This document shows positions 32,792-41,772 of a DNA stretch of 64,000 nt, piece by piece; the stretch's first letter is position 1; every line of letters begins with the position of its first letter. This DNA comes from Bacteroidaceae bacterium (lineage in GTDB: Bacteria > Bacteroidota > Bacteroidia > Bacteroidales > Bacteroidaceae). The translations under genes were made by a program, and so were the position numbers. Location: NCBI GenBank assembly GCA_017469525.1, contig JAFUGG010000038.1:1-64000 (forward strand), written 5' to 3'. Below the pieces are notes generated by a model that saw nothing but the letters and a program-made list of their open reading frames with translations, was not told where the DNA came from and did no database searches.

Positions 32792-34003
32792 TTACCTTTT
32801 CATGAATTCTTTGATGAAAGCATCGCCTTCCATCTTGCCATAAATGCCTTCCCGTGCTGCCACCTCGTCGAAGGTCTGCACGCAGTCAGGCTCAATGCCA
32901 GGATAGTAGATGCAGAAGGGAACAGGCTCTGCCGTATGGGTGCGATGGTGAATGGGTGTCGGGTGGTCGGGTAGGAGAGCCATGGAAAATTGAAAATTGA
33001 AAGTTGAAAGTTGAGAGAGGATGGGAGCAAGAATCAGATGGTCGATGTGCTCAATGCAGCCGAGTTTCATGTGCAAGTCGCCATCGTGACCTGCCTCATC
33101 GCTTGCCTCAACATGCAGATAGACGAAATCATTCGTTTGCAAAGCCTCGATGGCTGCCTCTGCCTTCCCGCGGAAGTCGGTGTCCCAAAGCCCCGTTGCA
33201 CCAGGAACGTTGATGACATCAAGTCCTGCATAACGGCCAATGCCACGGATGAGGTCAACTGCCGTGATGACTGCTCCCTTCCTGATCTGCGGATAAGTCT
33301 CTGTGAGCGGCTTCATCTTCGGACGATAACCTCCGCCCCAAGGCCAGATACAGTTGGCTGCATCCATGCCGCGCTGCTGCCGCTCGATGTTGAGCGGATG
33401 CTTTGCCAGCAACTCTTGGCTGCGAAGGATGAGGTCGGTGAGCAGCTTTGCCGTTTCCTCAGCCTCGGGACATTCAGCTCGGAGCATGTATTCGCGCCAC
33501 GGCTTCAAAGGAATATCGTGTGGCGGAGTGCAATGCAAATGCTTGTTGCCGCATTTTATGACCAAAAGATGTCTGTACTGTACTCCCGTATAGAAGTGGA
33601 CGCACTCCGAGCCAAGCTGTTCCTGAAGGAAGCGCATCAGCACATCGCCTTCCTCCGTTTCGAGTCTTCCGCAAGAGTGGTTCTTCAGTAAGTCGCCTTC
33701 AAGACAAACCAGATTGCAACGCATGGCAAGGTCATCTTCTTGCAATTCCACGCCGATGCTGGCTGCTTCGAGAGGACCTCTGCCTTCATAGACAAGGTGC
33801 TGGTCGTAACCGAGGATGCTGGAGTTGGCAACTTCGCTGCCTGGATGGAAACCATCGGGAATGGTCTTGAGCAAACCGTTACGTCCGTGCTTGGCAAGCC
33901 AGTCGAAATGCGGCGTGTCGGCATACTGGAGCAACGTCTTGCCGCCCAGTTCCTCGCAAGGCCAGTCGGCCATGCCGTCGCCAAGAATGATGAGATGCTT
34001 CAT
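32792..34003 (-). CDS. Cofactor-independent phosphoglycerate mutase-like protein, probable homoserine kinase
   Basis: A 403-residue alkaline-phosphatase-superfamily protein of the ApgM type. N-terminal metal site IILGDGMADW, catalytic-type serine in SEVANSSILGYD, and the C-terminal metal site HVEASDEAGHDGD. It lies between thrA and thrC with 1-nt and 7-bp spacing; no thrB is present. In Bacteroidetes this gene has been proposed to supply homoserine kinase, and the operon position supports that. Residues about 330-341 (SQLSTFNFQFS) are a repeat-derived insertion. A true glycolytic role is the alternative. Confidence 0.85.
   Translation of the reverse strand: MKHLIILGDGMADWPCEELGGKTLLQYADTPHFDWLAKHGRNGLLKTIPDGFHPGSEVANSSILGYDQHLVYEGRGPLEAASIGVELQEDDLAMRCNLVCLEGDLLKNHSCGRLETEEGDVLMRFLQEQLGSECVHFYTGVQYRHLLVIKCGNKHLHCTPPHDIPLKPWREYMLRAECPEAEETAKLLTDLILRSQELLAKHPLNIERQQRGMDAANCIWPWGGGYRPKMKPLTETYPQIRKGAVITAVDLIRGIGRYAGLDVINVPGATGLWDTDFRGKAEAAIEALQTNDFVYLHVEASDEAGHDGDLHMKLGCIEHIDHLILAPILSQLSTFNFQFSMALLPDHPTPIHHRTHTAEPVPFCIYYPGIEPDCVQTFDEVAAREGIYGKMEGDAFIKEFMKR
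32981..33016. repeat. GTTGAAAG/ATTGAAA insertion in the PGM-like gene
   Basis: GAAAATTGAAAATTGAAAGT continued by TGAAAGTTGAGAG: five degenerate copies of a 7-bp unit, in frame. Related tracts occur at 29916-29941 and 59405-59445. Confidence 0.7.
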
Positions 34004-36426
34004 TATGCCAGACTCATTATGTCAGCGAACACACCTGCAGCCGTCACACTTGCACCTGCTCCGTAGCCCTGGATAAGCATCGGGTATTTGCGGTAGCGCT
34101 CTGTTGTGAGCATGACGATGTTGTTGCTGCCTTCAAGCACATAGAACGAGTGATTGCTGTCAAACTCTTGAAGCGAGACGCTTGCCTTGCCGTCCTCAAG
34201 CTTTGCAACGAATCGCCAAACCTTCTTCTGCTTCTCAAGCTCTTGGCGTCTTGCCTCGAAGTCGGCATCCAAAGAAGGCAGATTCTTCCAGAACTCGTCC
34301 AGTGTTCCGTCGAAGAAGGATTGTGGAATGAAGAGTTTGGCTTCCACGTCCTCCTGACTTATCTCGTAGCCAGCTTCGCGAGCCAAGATGACAAGTTTCC
34401 TGATGACGTCCTTGCCGCTCAAATCGATGCGTGGATCAGGCTCGCTATAACCTTCTTCCTTTGCCATACGAACCGTCTCGCTGAAGGGAATATCCTTGCT
34501 GATGGTGTTGAAGATGAAGTTAAGCGTTCCACTCAGGACTGCCTCGATGCGAAGTATTTTGTCTCCTGAGTTGCAAAGGTCATTGATGGTGCGGATGATG
34601 GGAAGTCCTGCGCCGACATTTGTCTCGAAGAGGAATTTGACGCCACGCTTCTGACTCGTCTCTTTGAGGAGGCGATAATTGTCGTAGTCACTGCTTGCTG
34701 CAATCTTGTTGGCAGCTACCACATTGATGTTATGCTCGAGGAAGTCGGCATAGAGGCTGGCTACTTCGGGACTTGCGGTGCAGTCCACAAAGACGCTGTT
34801 GAAGATGTTCATGCCGATGACCTCGTCGTGCAGTCGCTTGATGTTGCTTGCCGGAGCTGCTGCAAGCTGTTCGCGGAAGTTCTCAAGGTTGATGCCTTCG
34901 CGGGTGAACATGGCGTTGTGGCCGCTGGCAATGCCAACGACATTTAGTTTGAGCCGTAGCTCGCGCTTCAGCTTCTCCTGCTGATGATAAATCTGCTCCA
35001 AGAGGCTGCCGCCGACAGTGCCGACGCCGCAGATGAAGAGGTTTAGCACCTGATATTCTGAGAGGAAGAAGGAGTCGTGTATGACGTTTAGAGCCTTGCG
35101 AAGGAAGTTTTGATTGATGACGAAAGAGATGTTGGTCTCGCTTGCACCTTGGGCACAAGCGATGACGCTAATGCCTGAGCGGCCAAGTGTACCGAAGAGT
35201 TTGCCGGCAATGCCAGGTGTGTGCTTCATGTTCTCGCCTACAATTGCGACTGTAGCCAACCCTTTCTCTGCGAGCATGGGGAACATCGAGCCGTCTTCTA
35301 TCTCCTTTTGGAACTCGAGGTCGAGCACGCGGCAAGCTTCGTCGGCATCTTCGTCGCGGACGCCGATGCTGGTGCTGTTCTCGCTGGAAGCCTGACTGAC
35401 CATGAAGACACTGATGCCGTTGTCTGCCAGGCAGGTGAAGATGCGGCGGTTGACGCCAATGACACCTACCATCGAGAGGCCCGATACGGTGATGAGCGTT
35501 GTGCCTTTGATGCTGGAGATACCCTTGATGCTTCGCGAGTCGTCCTGCACCTCGTCCTTGATGATGGAGCCAGGAGCATCGGGATTGAAGGTGTTCTTGA
35601 TGAGGATGGGGATGTGCTTGATGCAGACAGGGTAGATGGTGGGCGGATAGACTACTTTTGCGCCGAAGTTACTCAGCTCCATTGCCTCGATGTAGCTCAG
35701 CTCGGGGATGACGTAAGCGGAGCTGATGACGCGCGGGTCGGCAGTCATGAAGCCGTCCACGTCAGTCCATATCTCCAGCACGCTGGCATCCAGAGCCGCT
35801 GCAATGATGCTGGCTGTGTAGTCGCTGCCGCCTCTTCCGAGGTTCGTCACCTCGCCGCTATCCACGTCTGTGCTGATAAAGCCGCCAACGAGGCTGACCT
35901 TAGGAATGCTTTGCCATGTCTCGCGAACCAGTTTGTTTGTCAGTTCTTTGACGAGACGGTGCTTGCCTGCCTTGAATTCTGTCTTGATGAACTTGCGGCT
36001 ATCGAACCATACGGCGCCGTCAACCAGTGCCGCTACGATCTGACTGCTGATACGTTCGCCATAGGAAACAATAGCTGCCTGAATCTTGGGGCTGAGGTCG
36101 CGGATGAGATAGACGCCTTGATAGATGCTGCGAAGTTCTTCGAGCAGTTCGCCGACTGCCTGCATGAGCCCCGCACGCCTCTCGCCGGCTGGAATGATGG
36201 CAGTTATCATCTCTTCGTGACGAGTCTTAATTTCTTCGAAAGACATCTGGTAGAGCGCATCGCCCTCCACTGCCATCTGACTCGTCTTGATGAGTTTGTC
36301 GGTGATGCCGCCAAGGGCGCTGACCACGACAATTACTGGCTCTGTTTGCCTCTCGACAATTCTCTTTACACTCAGTATGCTTTCCACGGAACCTACTGAA
36401 GTTCCGCCAAACTTTATTACTTTCAT
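34003..36426 (-). CDS. thrA: Bifunctional aspartokinase / homoserine dehydrogenase
   Basis: An 807-residue fusion carrying the first and third steps of threonine synthesis. The aspartokinase starts MKVIKFGGTSVGSVESIL. Central ACT regulatory domains include LITVSGLSMVGVIGVNRRIF and LATVAIVGENMKHTPG. Homoserine dehydrogenase starts FICGVGTVGGSLLEQI and has VLSGTLNFIFNTI and EGYSEPDPRIDLSG. I chose ATG 36426; the longer frame upstream reads through promoter DNA. ACT domains imply feedback inhibition by threonine. First gene of the operon. Confidence 0.96.
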   Translation of the reverse strand: MKVIKFGGTSVGSVESILSVKRIVERQTEPVIVVVSALGGITDKLIKTSQMAVEGDALYQMSFEEIKTRHEEMITAIIPAGERRAGLMQAVGELLEELRSIYQGVYLIRDLSPKIQAAIVSYGERISSQIVAALVDGAVWFDSRKFIKTEFKAGKHRLVKELTNKLVRETWQSIPKVSLVGGFISTDVDSGEVTNLGRGGSDYTASIIAAALDASVLEIWTDVDGFMTADPRVISSAYVIPELSYIEAMELSNFGAKVVYPPTIYPVCIKHIPILIKNTFNPDAPGSIIKDEVQDDSRSIKGISSIKGTTLITVSGLSMVGVIGVNRRIFTCLADNGISVFMVSQASSENSTSIGVRDEDADEACRVLDLEFQKEIEDGSMFPMLAEKGLATVAIVGENMKHTPGIAGKLFGTLGRSGISVIACAQGASETNISFVINQNFLRKALNVIHDSFFLSEYQVLNLFICGVGTVGGSLLEQIYHQQEKLKRELRLKLNVVGIASGHNAMFTREGINLENFREQLAAAPASNIKRLHDEVIGMNIFNSVFVDCTASPEVASLYADFLEHNINVVAANKIAASSDYDNYRLLKETSQKRGVKFLFETNVGAGLPIIRTINDLCNSGDKILRIEAVLSGTLNFIFNTISKDIPFSETVRMAKEEGYSEPDPRIDLSGKDVIRKLVILAREAGYEISQEDVEAKLFIPQSFFDGTLDEFWKNLPSLDADFEARRQELEKQKKVWRFVAKLEDGKASVSLQEFDSNHSFYVLEGSNNIVMLTTERYRKYPMLIQGYGAGASVTAAGVFADIMSLA

Positions 36427-36462
36427 CCTTGCTTCGCAGGTTATCCTTATTCGTTTCGCGTG

Positions 36463-36470
36463 CAAAAGTA
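36463..36470 (-). promoter_or_regulatory. thrA operon promoter
   Basis: Minus-strand TACTTTTGC, 36 bp before the thrA ATG, divergent from the promoter at 36515. The short A/T repeat between them (TGAATTACGAATTG..) is part of the simple-repeat class. Confidence 0.7.
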
Positions 36471-36514
36471 CAAAATAATTATGAATTACGAATTGTGTAT
36501 TATGAATTATTTTA

Positions 36515-36522
36515 TACTTTTG
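36515..36522 (+). promoter_or_regulatory. Promoter of the FAD-dependent oxidoreductase gene
   Basis: TACTTTTGCGG on the plus strand, 16 bp before the ATG at 36539. Confidence 0.7.
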
Positions 36523-36538
36523 CGGCAAATTAAAAAGA

Positions 36539-38140
36539 ATGGTACACGAACTAAACTTGCGGATTTTGCCCCGATGGGCATACAATGAACAAAGCATCCT
36601 TGCCTATCTTCGGCAGGAGAAGGGCATCAATGCACAGGCCGTCCGCGTCGTCAAGAGAAGCATCGATGCACGCCAACGCACCATCTTTGTCAACCTGACG
36701 GTGCGGGCTTATGTTGGCGAGGAGCCACCACAGCTCTACTTCGAGCCTTATATATATAAAGATGTGAGCGACCGTCCATCGGTTATTGTGGTCGGAGCAG
36801 GTCCGGGCGGACTCTTTGCAGCCTTGCGTCTCATCGAGCTTGGGCTGAAGCCTGTCGTTGTGGAGCGAGGCAAGGACGTTCGCGAACGCAAGAAGGACTT
36901 GGCGCTCATCCGTCCGCAGCAGCGTGTTGACCCCGAGAGCAACTATAGCTTCGGCGAGGGTGGGGCGGGTGCCTACAGTGATGGGAAGCTCTATACGCGA
37001 AGCAAGAAGCGTGGCAACACCGACCGTATCCTGCAAATCTTCGTGCAGCACGGAGCCAGTCCTGCCATCCTTGCCGATGCCCATCCGCATATTGGCACCG
37101 ACCGCTTGCCGCGCGTCATCGAGAACATGCGGAAGACCATCCTTGCCTGTGGCGGCGAGGTGCATTTCCAGACGAAGATGACAGGGCTTCTCATTGACCA
37201 TTCACCATTGACCATTGACCATTACGGGAAGCGTATAGTTGGCATCGAGGCAATGAAAATGGTCAATGGTCAATGGCGGGTGGTCAATGAGTTCCGCGGT
37301 CCCGTCATCCTTGCCACAGGTCATTCTGCCCGGGACGTCTATCGCTATCTTGCAGCCAGTGGCATCGACATCGAGGCGAAGGGACTCGCCATTGGCGTCC
37401 GCTTGGAGCATCCTGCGCATCTCATCGACCAGATTCAATATCATAGTCGCGAGGGTAGGGGCAAGTGGCTGCCAGCTGCCGAATACAGCATGGTGACGCA
37501 GGTACAGGGACGTGGCGTCTATAGTTTCTGCATGTGTCCGGGTGGCTTCGTTGTGCCTGCTGCAAGCGGACCCGAGCAAGTGGTGGTCAACGGCATGAGT
37601 CCCTCCAACCGTAACGGCCGTTGGAGCAACAGCGGCATGGTGGTGGAGGTAGACCCCCTAACCCCTTTTAGGGGGAATACAGATGACCCTCTTCGGGTGA
37701 TGTTGCTGCAAGAGGAACTTGAGCGCCAGTGTTGGCTGCAGGCCAACCGCTTGCAGACGGCTCCGGCTCAACGGATGACGGACTTCGTGAACGGACGTCT
37801 CTCTGCCGACCTCAACGAGTCGTCCTATGCTCCTGGCTTGATAGCCAGCCCGTTGCACTTCTGGTTGCCGGACTTCATCAGCACTCGTCTTCGTGAAGCC
37901 TTCAAGCTTTGGGGCAAGCAGAAACACGGCTTCCTGACCTCGGAAGCCACCGTCATCGGCATCGAGACGCGCACCAGCAGCCCCGTCCGCATCCTTCGTG
38001 ACGGCGAGACCCTGCAGCACATCCGCATCGCAGGACTCTTCCCCTGCGGCGAAGGCGCAGGCTATGCCGGCGGCATCGTCAGTGCAGGTGTTGATGGCGA
38101 GCGTTGTGCAGAAGCCGCCAAAGCATATCTCCTGAGCTGA
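36539..38140 (+). CDS. NAD(P)/FAD-dependent oxidoreductase (COG2509-like)
   Basis: A 533-residue flavoprotein. An N-terminal ferredoxin-like domain (about 1-75) precedes the FAD-binding GAGPGGLFAALRLIELG at about 83, then EGGAGAYSDGKLYTR, VILATGHSARD, SFCMCPGGFVVPA and the C-terminal GLFPCGEGAGYAGGI. This is the uncharacterised dehydrogenase family found beside many bacterial biosynthesis genes; substrate unknown. Three in-frame repeat insertions are present: about 218-231, 241-251 and 371-384. Confidence 0.85.
   Translation: MVHELNLRILPRWAYNEQSILAYLRQEKGINAQAVRVVKRSIDARQRTIFVNLTVRAYVGEEPPQLYFEPYIYKDVSDRPSVIVVGAGPGGLFAALRLIELGLKPVVVERGKDVRERKKDLALIRPQQRVDPESNYSFGEGGAGAYSDGKLYTRSKKRGNTDRILQIFVQHGASPAILADAHPHIGTDRLPRVIENMRKTILACGGEVHFQTKMTGLLIDHSPLTIDHYGKRIVGIEAMKMVNGQWRVVNEFRGPVILATGHSARDVYRYLAASGIDIEAKGLAIGVRLEHPAHLIDQIQYHSREGRGKWLPAAEYSMVTQVQGRGVYSFCMCPGGFVVPAASGPEQVVVNGMSPSNRNGRWSNSGMVVEVDPLTPFRGNTDDPLRVMLLQEELERQCWLQANRLQTAPAQRMTDFVNGRLSADLNESSYAPGLIASPLHFWLPDFISTRLREAFKLWGKQKHGFLTSEATVIGIETRTSSPVRILRDGETLQHIRIAGLFPCGEGAGYAGGIVSAGVDGERCAEAAKAYLLS
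37190..37293. repeat. Inverted pair of TTGACCA-type repeats inside the FAD enzyme gene
   Basis: ATTGACCATTCACCATTGAC (from 37192) and its continuation, and the reverse-complement tract AATGGTCAATGGTCAATGG (from 37258), flank about 35 bp. Both are in frame, translated as IDHSPLTIDH and MVNGQWRVVNE. They would pair into a long hairpin in the mRNA. Confidence 0.75.
37650..37690. repeat. CCCCTAACCCC hairpin repeat inside the FAD enzyme gene
   Basis: CCCCCTAACCCCTTTTAGGG followed by GG is a hairpin of the same family as at 16447-16556 and 58335-58372; translated as PLTPFRGN. Confidence 0.65.
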
Positions 38141-38178
38141 AATACAAGACAATATAACTCCATCCTCCACGTTGGAGA

Positions 38179-38248
38179 GTTTGCACATACATGTAGATGC
38201 AATTGCATGTACATGTAGATGCAATTGCATCTACATGTATGTGCAAAC
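38179..38248. repeat. 70-bp near-perfect palindrome, copy 2
   Basis: Identical over 70 bp to 9590-9659. Both copies are followed by CATGCTGC and, further on, by CCGGAA(A/T)TGTAAAA. It lies between two plus-strand genes and could act as a terminator. Confidence 0.85.
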
Positions 38249-38414
38249 AACCCATGCTGCCAAAAATAACAGGAAAGGCTGTCTGGCTGCTCGGTTTTCC
38301 ACGTCGCGTGACGTGATGCCGCTCTGTCTGACGAACGGACTCTCCTGCAGCTTCTGCATCTCCGGAATTGTAAAATAATTCAAGATTTGTATTCCCTAAT
38401 TCATGATTTATTTG

Positions 38415-38422
38415 TATCTTTG
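38415..38422 (+). promoter_or_regulatory. fucO promoter
   Basis: TATCTTTGTG, 53 bp before the chosen ATG at 38475, with TTTG-like -33 sequence in the preceding A/T-rich stretch. Confidence 0.6.
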
Positions 38423-38474
38423 TGTCGCAATAAGCAAATAATTGTACGTCTTGAATGATAAAAATCTTACAACT

Positions 38475-39629
38475 ATGATTAACAGATTTATTCTTAACGA
38501 GGTGTCATACTTCGGTCCCGGTGCTCGCAAGGAACTGCCCGGTGTAGTGAAAAGATTAGGATTTAAGAAGGCTCTCGTCGTGACCGACAAAGGTCTGATG
38601 CAATTTGGCGTGGCCGGCAAAGTGCTCGACGTGATGGACGAGGCCGGCATTGCCTACGAAGTGTTCGATGACGTGAAGCCCAACCCGACCGTCACAAACG
38701 TGAAGAACGGCATCGAGGCTTGCAAGCGTGCCGAGGCAGACTTCATCGTGGCCATCGGCGGCGGTTCGTCGATGGACACGGCAAAGGGCATCGGCATCGT
38801 GGTGAACAACCCCGAGTTCGGCGACATCATCTCGTTGGAGGGCGTGGCCGACACGAAGAAGAAGTCACTGCCCATTATAGCCCTGCCCACCACTGCTGGC
38901 ACGGCGGCCGAGACAACCATCAACTACGTCATCATCGACGAGAAGCGTCAGGCCAAGATGGTGTGCGTGGACCCCAACGACATTCCTTGCGTCGCCATCA
39001 TCGATGCAGAACTGATGTACTCCCTGCCCAAGAGCCTCACGGCTGCCACAGGCATGGATGCCATGACTCATGCCATCGAGGGGCTCATCACGAAGGCTGC
39101 ATGGGAACTGAGCGACATGTTCGAGGTGAAAGCCATCGAGATGATTTACAAGTACCTGCCTATCGCCGTGACCGAGCCCACGAACCCCGTTGGCCGCAAC
39201 GGCATGGCTGTTGCCCAATACGTTGCAGGCATGGCATTCTCGAATGTTGGTCTGGGTGTGGACCATGGCATGGCTCACCCGCTGAGCGCCCTCTTCGATG
39301 TGCCTCACGGCGTGGCTTGTGCCATGTTGTTGCCAACGGTGATGCGCTTCAACATGCCTGCAGCTAAGGAGAAATACGTGGAGATAGCCAAGGCTTGCGG
39401 AGTCTATCAGCCAACGATGACTACCGACGAGGCAGCCGAAGCTGCTTGCTGTGCCATCGAGAAACTAAGTGAGCAAGTGGGCACCAACAAGCGTCTCAGC
39501 GAGCTGGGCATCACAGAGAAAGACATCGAGGCTCTGGCTGAGCAGGCCATCAACGATGTCTGCACGCCCGGCAACCCGCGTCCCGTCAGCAAGCAGGACA
39601 TCATCGACCTCTATCATCAAATTCTGTAG
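38475..39629 (+). CDS. fucO: Lactaldehyde reductase / iron-containing alcohol dehydrogenase
   Basis: A 384-residue group III alcohol dehydrogenase. NAD-binding IAIGGGSSMDTAKG-type motif, then iron ligands in GMDAMTHAIEG, GLGVDHGMAHPLSALFDVPHG. The start MINRFILNEVSYFGPGA and overall pattern fit FucO, which reduces lactaldehyde to 1,2-propanediol during fucose or rhamnose use. No fucose genes are adjacent, so the physiological substrate is not certain. ATG 38475 chosen because the frame upstream overlaps the promoter leader. Confidence 0.88.
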   Translation: MINRFILNEVSYFGPGARKELPGVVKRLGFKKALVVTDKGLMQFGVAGKVLDVMDEAGIAYEVFDDVKPNPTVTNVKNGIEACKRAEADFIVAIGGGSSMDTAKGIGIVVNNPEFGDIISLEGVADTKKKSLPIIALPTTAGTAAETTINYVIIDEKRQAKMVCVDPNDIPCVAIIDAELMYSLPKSLTAATGMDAMTHAIEGLITKAAWELSDMFEVKAIEMIYKYLPIAVTEPTNPVGRNGMAVAQYVAGMAFSNVGLGVDHGMAHPLSALFDVPHGVACAMLLPTVMRFNMPAAKEKYVEIAKACGVYQPTMTTDEAAEAACCAIEKLSEQVGTNKRLSELGITEKDIEALAEQAINDVCTPGNPRPVSKQDIIDLYHQIL

Positions 39630-39704
39630 GTCACGACTCACGAAGGCATTCGTCCGATAAATCAGGAAAAGGACCTGCTGCCAGTGCTGGCGAGCAAAGG
39701 GGAA

Positions 39705-40823
39705 CTACTCTGCCTTCGTCTTCCGATTAAGCCATCTCCGAAGCGGTTCGTCGTAGAGGAGAAGGCTTAGTGTGGCCAAAAGCAAAGCGCAGGCAAACGT
39801 GACAAAGGCCGCTGCCCATGGGTGGGAGTGACCGATGTAGGTGTATCCACTTCGCTCTACCCACATTATATATAAATATATAAGGGGAAAATGGATGGCA
39901 TAGAGAGGGTAGGAGAGTCGGCCCAGGAAAGAGACAACCTGCTGCTTCCAACCGCAGATGCTGCCTCGCGCTCCGTACCAAATAATCGTCGGAAAGAGGG
40001 AAAAAATGCACACAAGCTGGTATATCGTTTCCGTGTCCTTGCTACCCAAGAACGGAAGTCCAAGCAAGACCATCAAGGCAAGGCTGCAAAGCAGGAAGAC
40101 ATGACCGTGCAGAGGCTTCGGCTGACGTTCTCTGAAGACGCGCGCCATCAACAGTCCCATCGGGTAGGCATAGAGCATCCTGAGGGCACCTCCCATGAAG
40201 TTCACGGGCTCGGACGACCATCCGTAGGCAATGCCTCCATCATTCGTCAGCAATGCAAAGCCTGCTATCGACACGATGCCACCTGCCACCCATACTCGCA
40301 ACCACTTGGTGGAAAGGCGATGCAACATCAGTCCGTAGAGCAGACTGCCCAGATATTCAATGAAGAGAGACCAGTGCGGACCGTTCAGGGGAAAGATTTC
40401 TGTGTTGCCACGAACGTCTAAACTGGACGGCGAGGGTATCATGAAAAGCCCGAGCAAAGTGCAGAACATCACAGTCTCGATGGCAACTTCCGATCCGTCC
40501 CACTTCGTACATCCTTGAATAATAAAGGCTATCGCACCCATCAGAACGCCCAGGATGACCATCGGATGCAGGCGGACAAGCCTTCGCCTCACAAAGCGGC
40601 CGAAGTTCAAACCGTTTCCCCATTGTTGGTCGTAAGCATAACCCATCACGAAACCCGAGAGGATGAAAAAGAAATCTACGCCCAGGAAGCCATGAAAGAA
40701 CTCCCCGACAGGCGTTGGCCAAACAAAGAAGCTCTTTGCATCATTGAAGATGTGATAGAGCAACACCATTAAGGCTGCCACGCCTCTGAGGCCGTCCAGG
40801 ATGTCGTATCTCGTCTTGTTCAT
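39705..40823 (-). CDS. Acyltransferase family 3 membrane protein
   Basis: A 372-residue protein of about ten helices. It has the family's N-terminal RYDILDGLRGVAALMVLLYH with the catalytic-type histidine and FLGVDFFFILSGFVMGY, and RRRLVRLHP in the first loop. Such enzymes acetylate or acylate cell-surface sugars. I chose ATG 40823. It overlaps no neighbour and follows the Gate-domain gene by 14 bp. Confidence 0.85.
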   Translation of the reverse strand: MNKTRYDILDGLRGVAALMVLLYHIFNDAKSFFVWPTPVGEFFHGFLGVDFFFILSGFVMGYAYDQQWGNGLNFGRFVRRRLVRLHPMVILGVLMGAIAFIIQGCTKWDGSEVAIETVMFCTLLGLFMIPSPSSLDVRGNTEIFPLNGPHWSLFIEYLGSLLYGLMLHRLSTKWLRVWVAGGIVSIAGFALLTNDGGIAYGWSSEPVNFMGGALRMLYAYPMGLLMARVFRERQPKPLHGHVFLLCSLALMVLLGLPFLGSKDTETIYQLVCIFSLFPTIIWYGARGSICGWKQQVVSFLGRLSYPLYAIHFPLIYLYIMWVERSGYTYIGHSHPWAAAFVTFACALLLATLSLLLYDEPLRRWLNRKTKAE

Positions 40824-40837
40824 AACTATAATATTAT

Positions 40838-41764
40838 TCAGGTTAAACTTTTCAACTTTATGATAGCCTTTCTGCCCCAAACGAGAAGCAGGGCAAAGAG
40901 TAGGCGAGTGGTCAATATCCACAGGGCAGAGACGCCTGCACTTGCAAAGACCAACGTGTCCTCCAGCATCGAATGATTCATGATAAGATGGTAATTCACT
41001 TCGTTGGCCTCTTTACGAGTTATTTTGCCTTCCTCTTCTTGCTGAAGCATCACTGCTGAGCCGTAGCTGATGCCCAGCACATTGCCCACGAGCCAAAGAT
41101 AGGAAGCGTTCCTCGGCAAACCAAAGAACACCATCAGGGGCGCAAGAGGTTTTGTCAGTTTCTGCATCAAGCCATAACGTTCCATCAGTTTCTGCACAAA
41201 CATCAAAGCATAAATGATGGCAAATATCATTGCAGCGAGCTTCACAGAAGACGTGAGCCAAGCCCTGAGAACAAAGCCAATAGATGAGTCGTCAGGAGAA
41301 ACAGATATAGATGAGAAAGGTTCTGACAGGTCAGGCAAAATGATGTTCAGATAGATGGCTGCAAGAATGGCTCCGACAATCCTGAGCAGTGCCATACGGA
41401 AAGGCTTGGAGCCTACCTTCTTGTTGACCGTACATTCCAATGGCAAGGCATGGCAGATGAGAACCATAATGGCAATGATGGTGGCTTGGCGAAGCGTCAG
41501 TTGCATTGTCATCATGACGGCCAGAGCTGCATACGTCGTGGCAGTTGCGCCGGTAAGGAATGCAATCGATGAAGCTCCGGGCAAACCGATGTGGCAGAAC
41601 AACGGGTTGAGCCACTTCGCACACCATGCTATGATGCCATAATACTGCATCAGACAAACGGCGAATGAAATGGGAATCATTATCTTCAGCAGCCACGATG
41701 TGGTTTTCACCGTAGGCTGAAAACTATCTGTGAGTAGGGATATTATCGATTTTGAATTAAACAT
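40838..41764 (-). CDS. Nucleoside-recognition (Gate) domain membrane protein
   Basis: A 308-residue protein of about eight helices in two similar halves, each carrying the Gate pattern (GLPGASSIAFLTGATATTYAA; FGLPRNASYLWLVGNVLG). It is related to SpmA/SpmB-like proteins. Function is unknown; a transport or sensing role for a small ligand is usually assumed. ATG 41764 chosen; the longer frame upstream runs through trmN6. It lies 8 bp after trmN6. Confidence 0.8.
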   Translation of the reverse strand: MFNSKSIISLLTDSFQPTVKTTSWLLKIMIPISFAVCLMQYYGIIAWCAKWLNPLFCHIGLPGASSIAFLTGATATTYAALAVMMTMQLTLRQATIIAIMVLICHALPLECTVNKKVGSKPFRMALLRIVGAILAAIYLNIILPDLSEPFSSISVSPDDSSIGFVLRAWLTSSVKLAAMIFAIIYALMFVQKLMERYGLMQKLTKPLAPLMVFFGLPRNASYLWLVGNVLGISYGSAVMLQQEEEGKITRKEANEVNYHLIMNHSMLEDTLVFASAGVSALWILTTRLLFALLLVWGRKAIIKLKSLT

Positions 41765-41772
41765 AATGTCGA

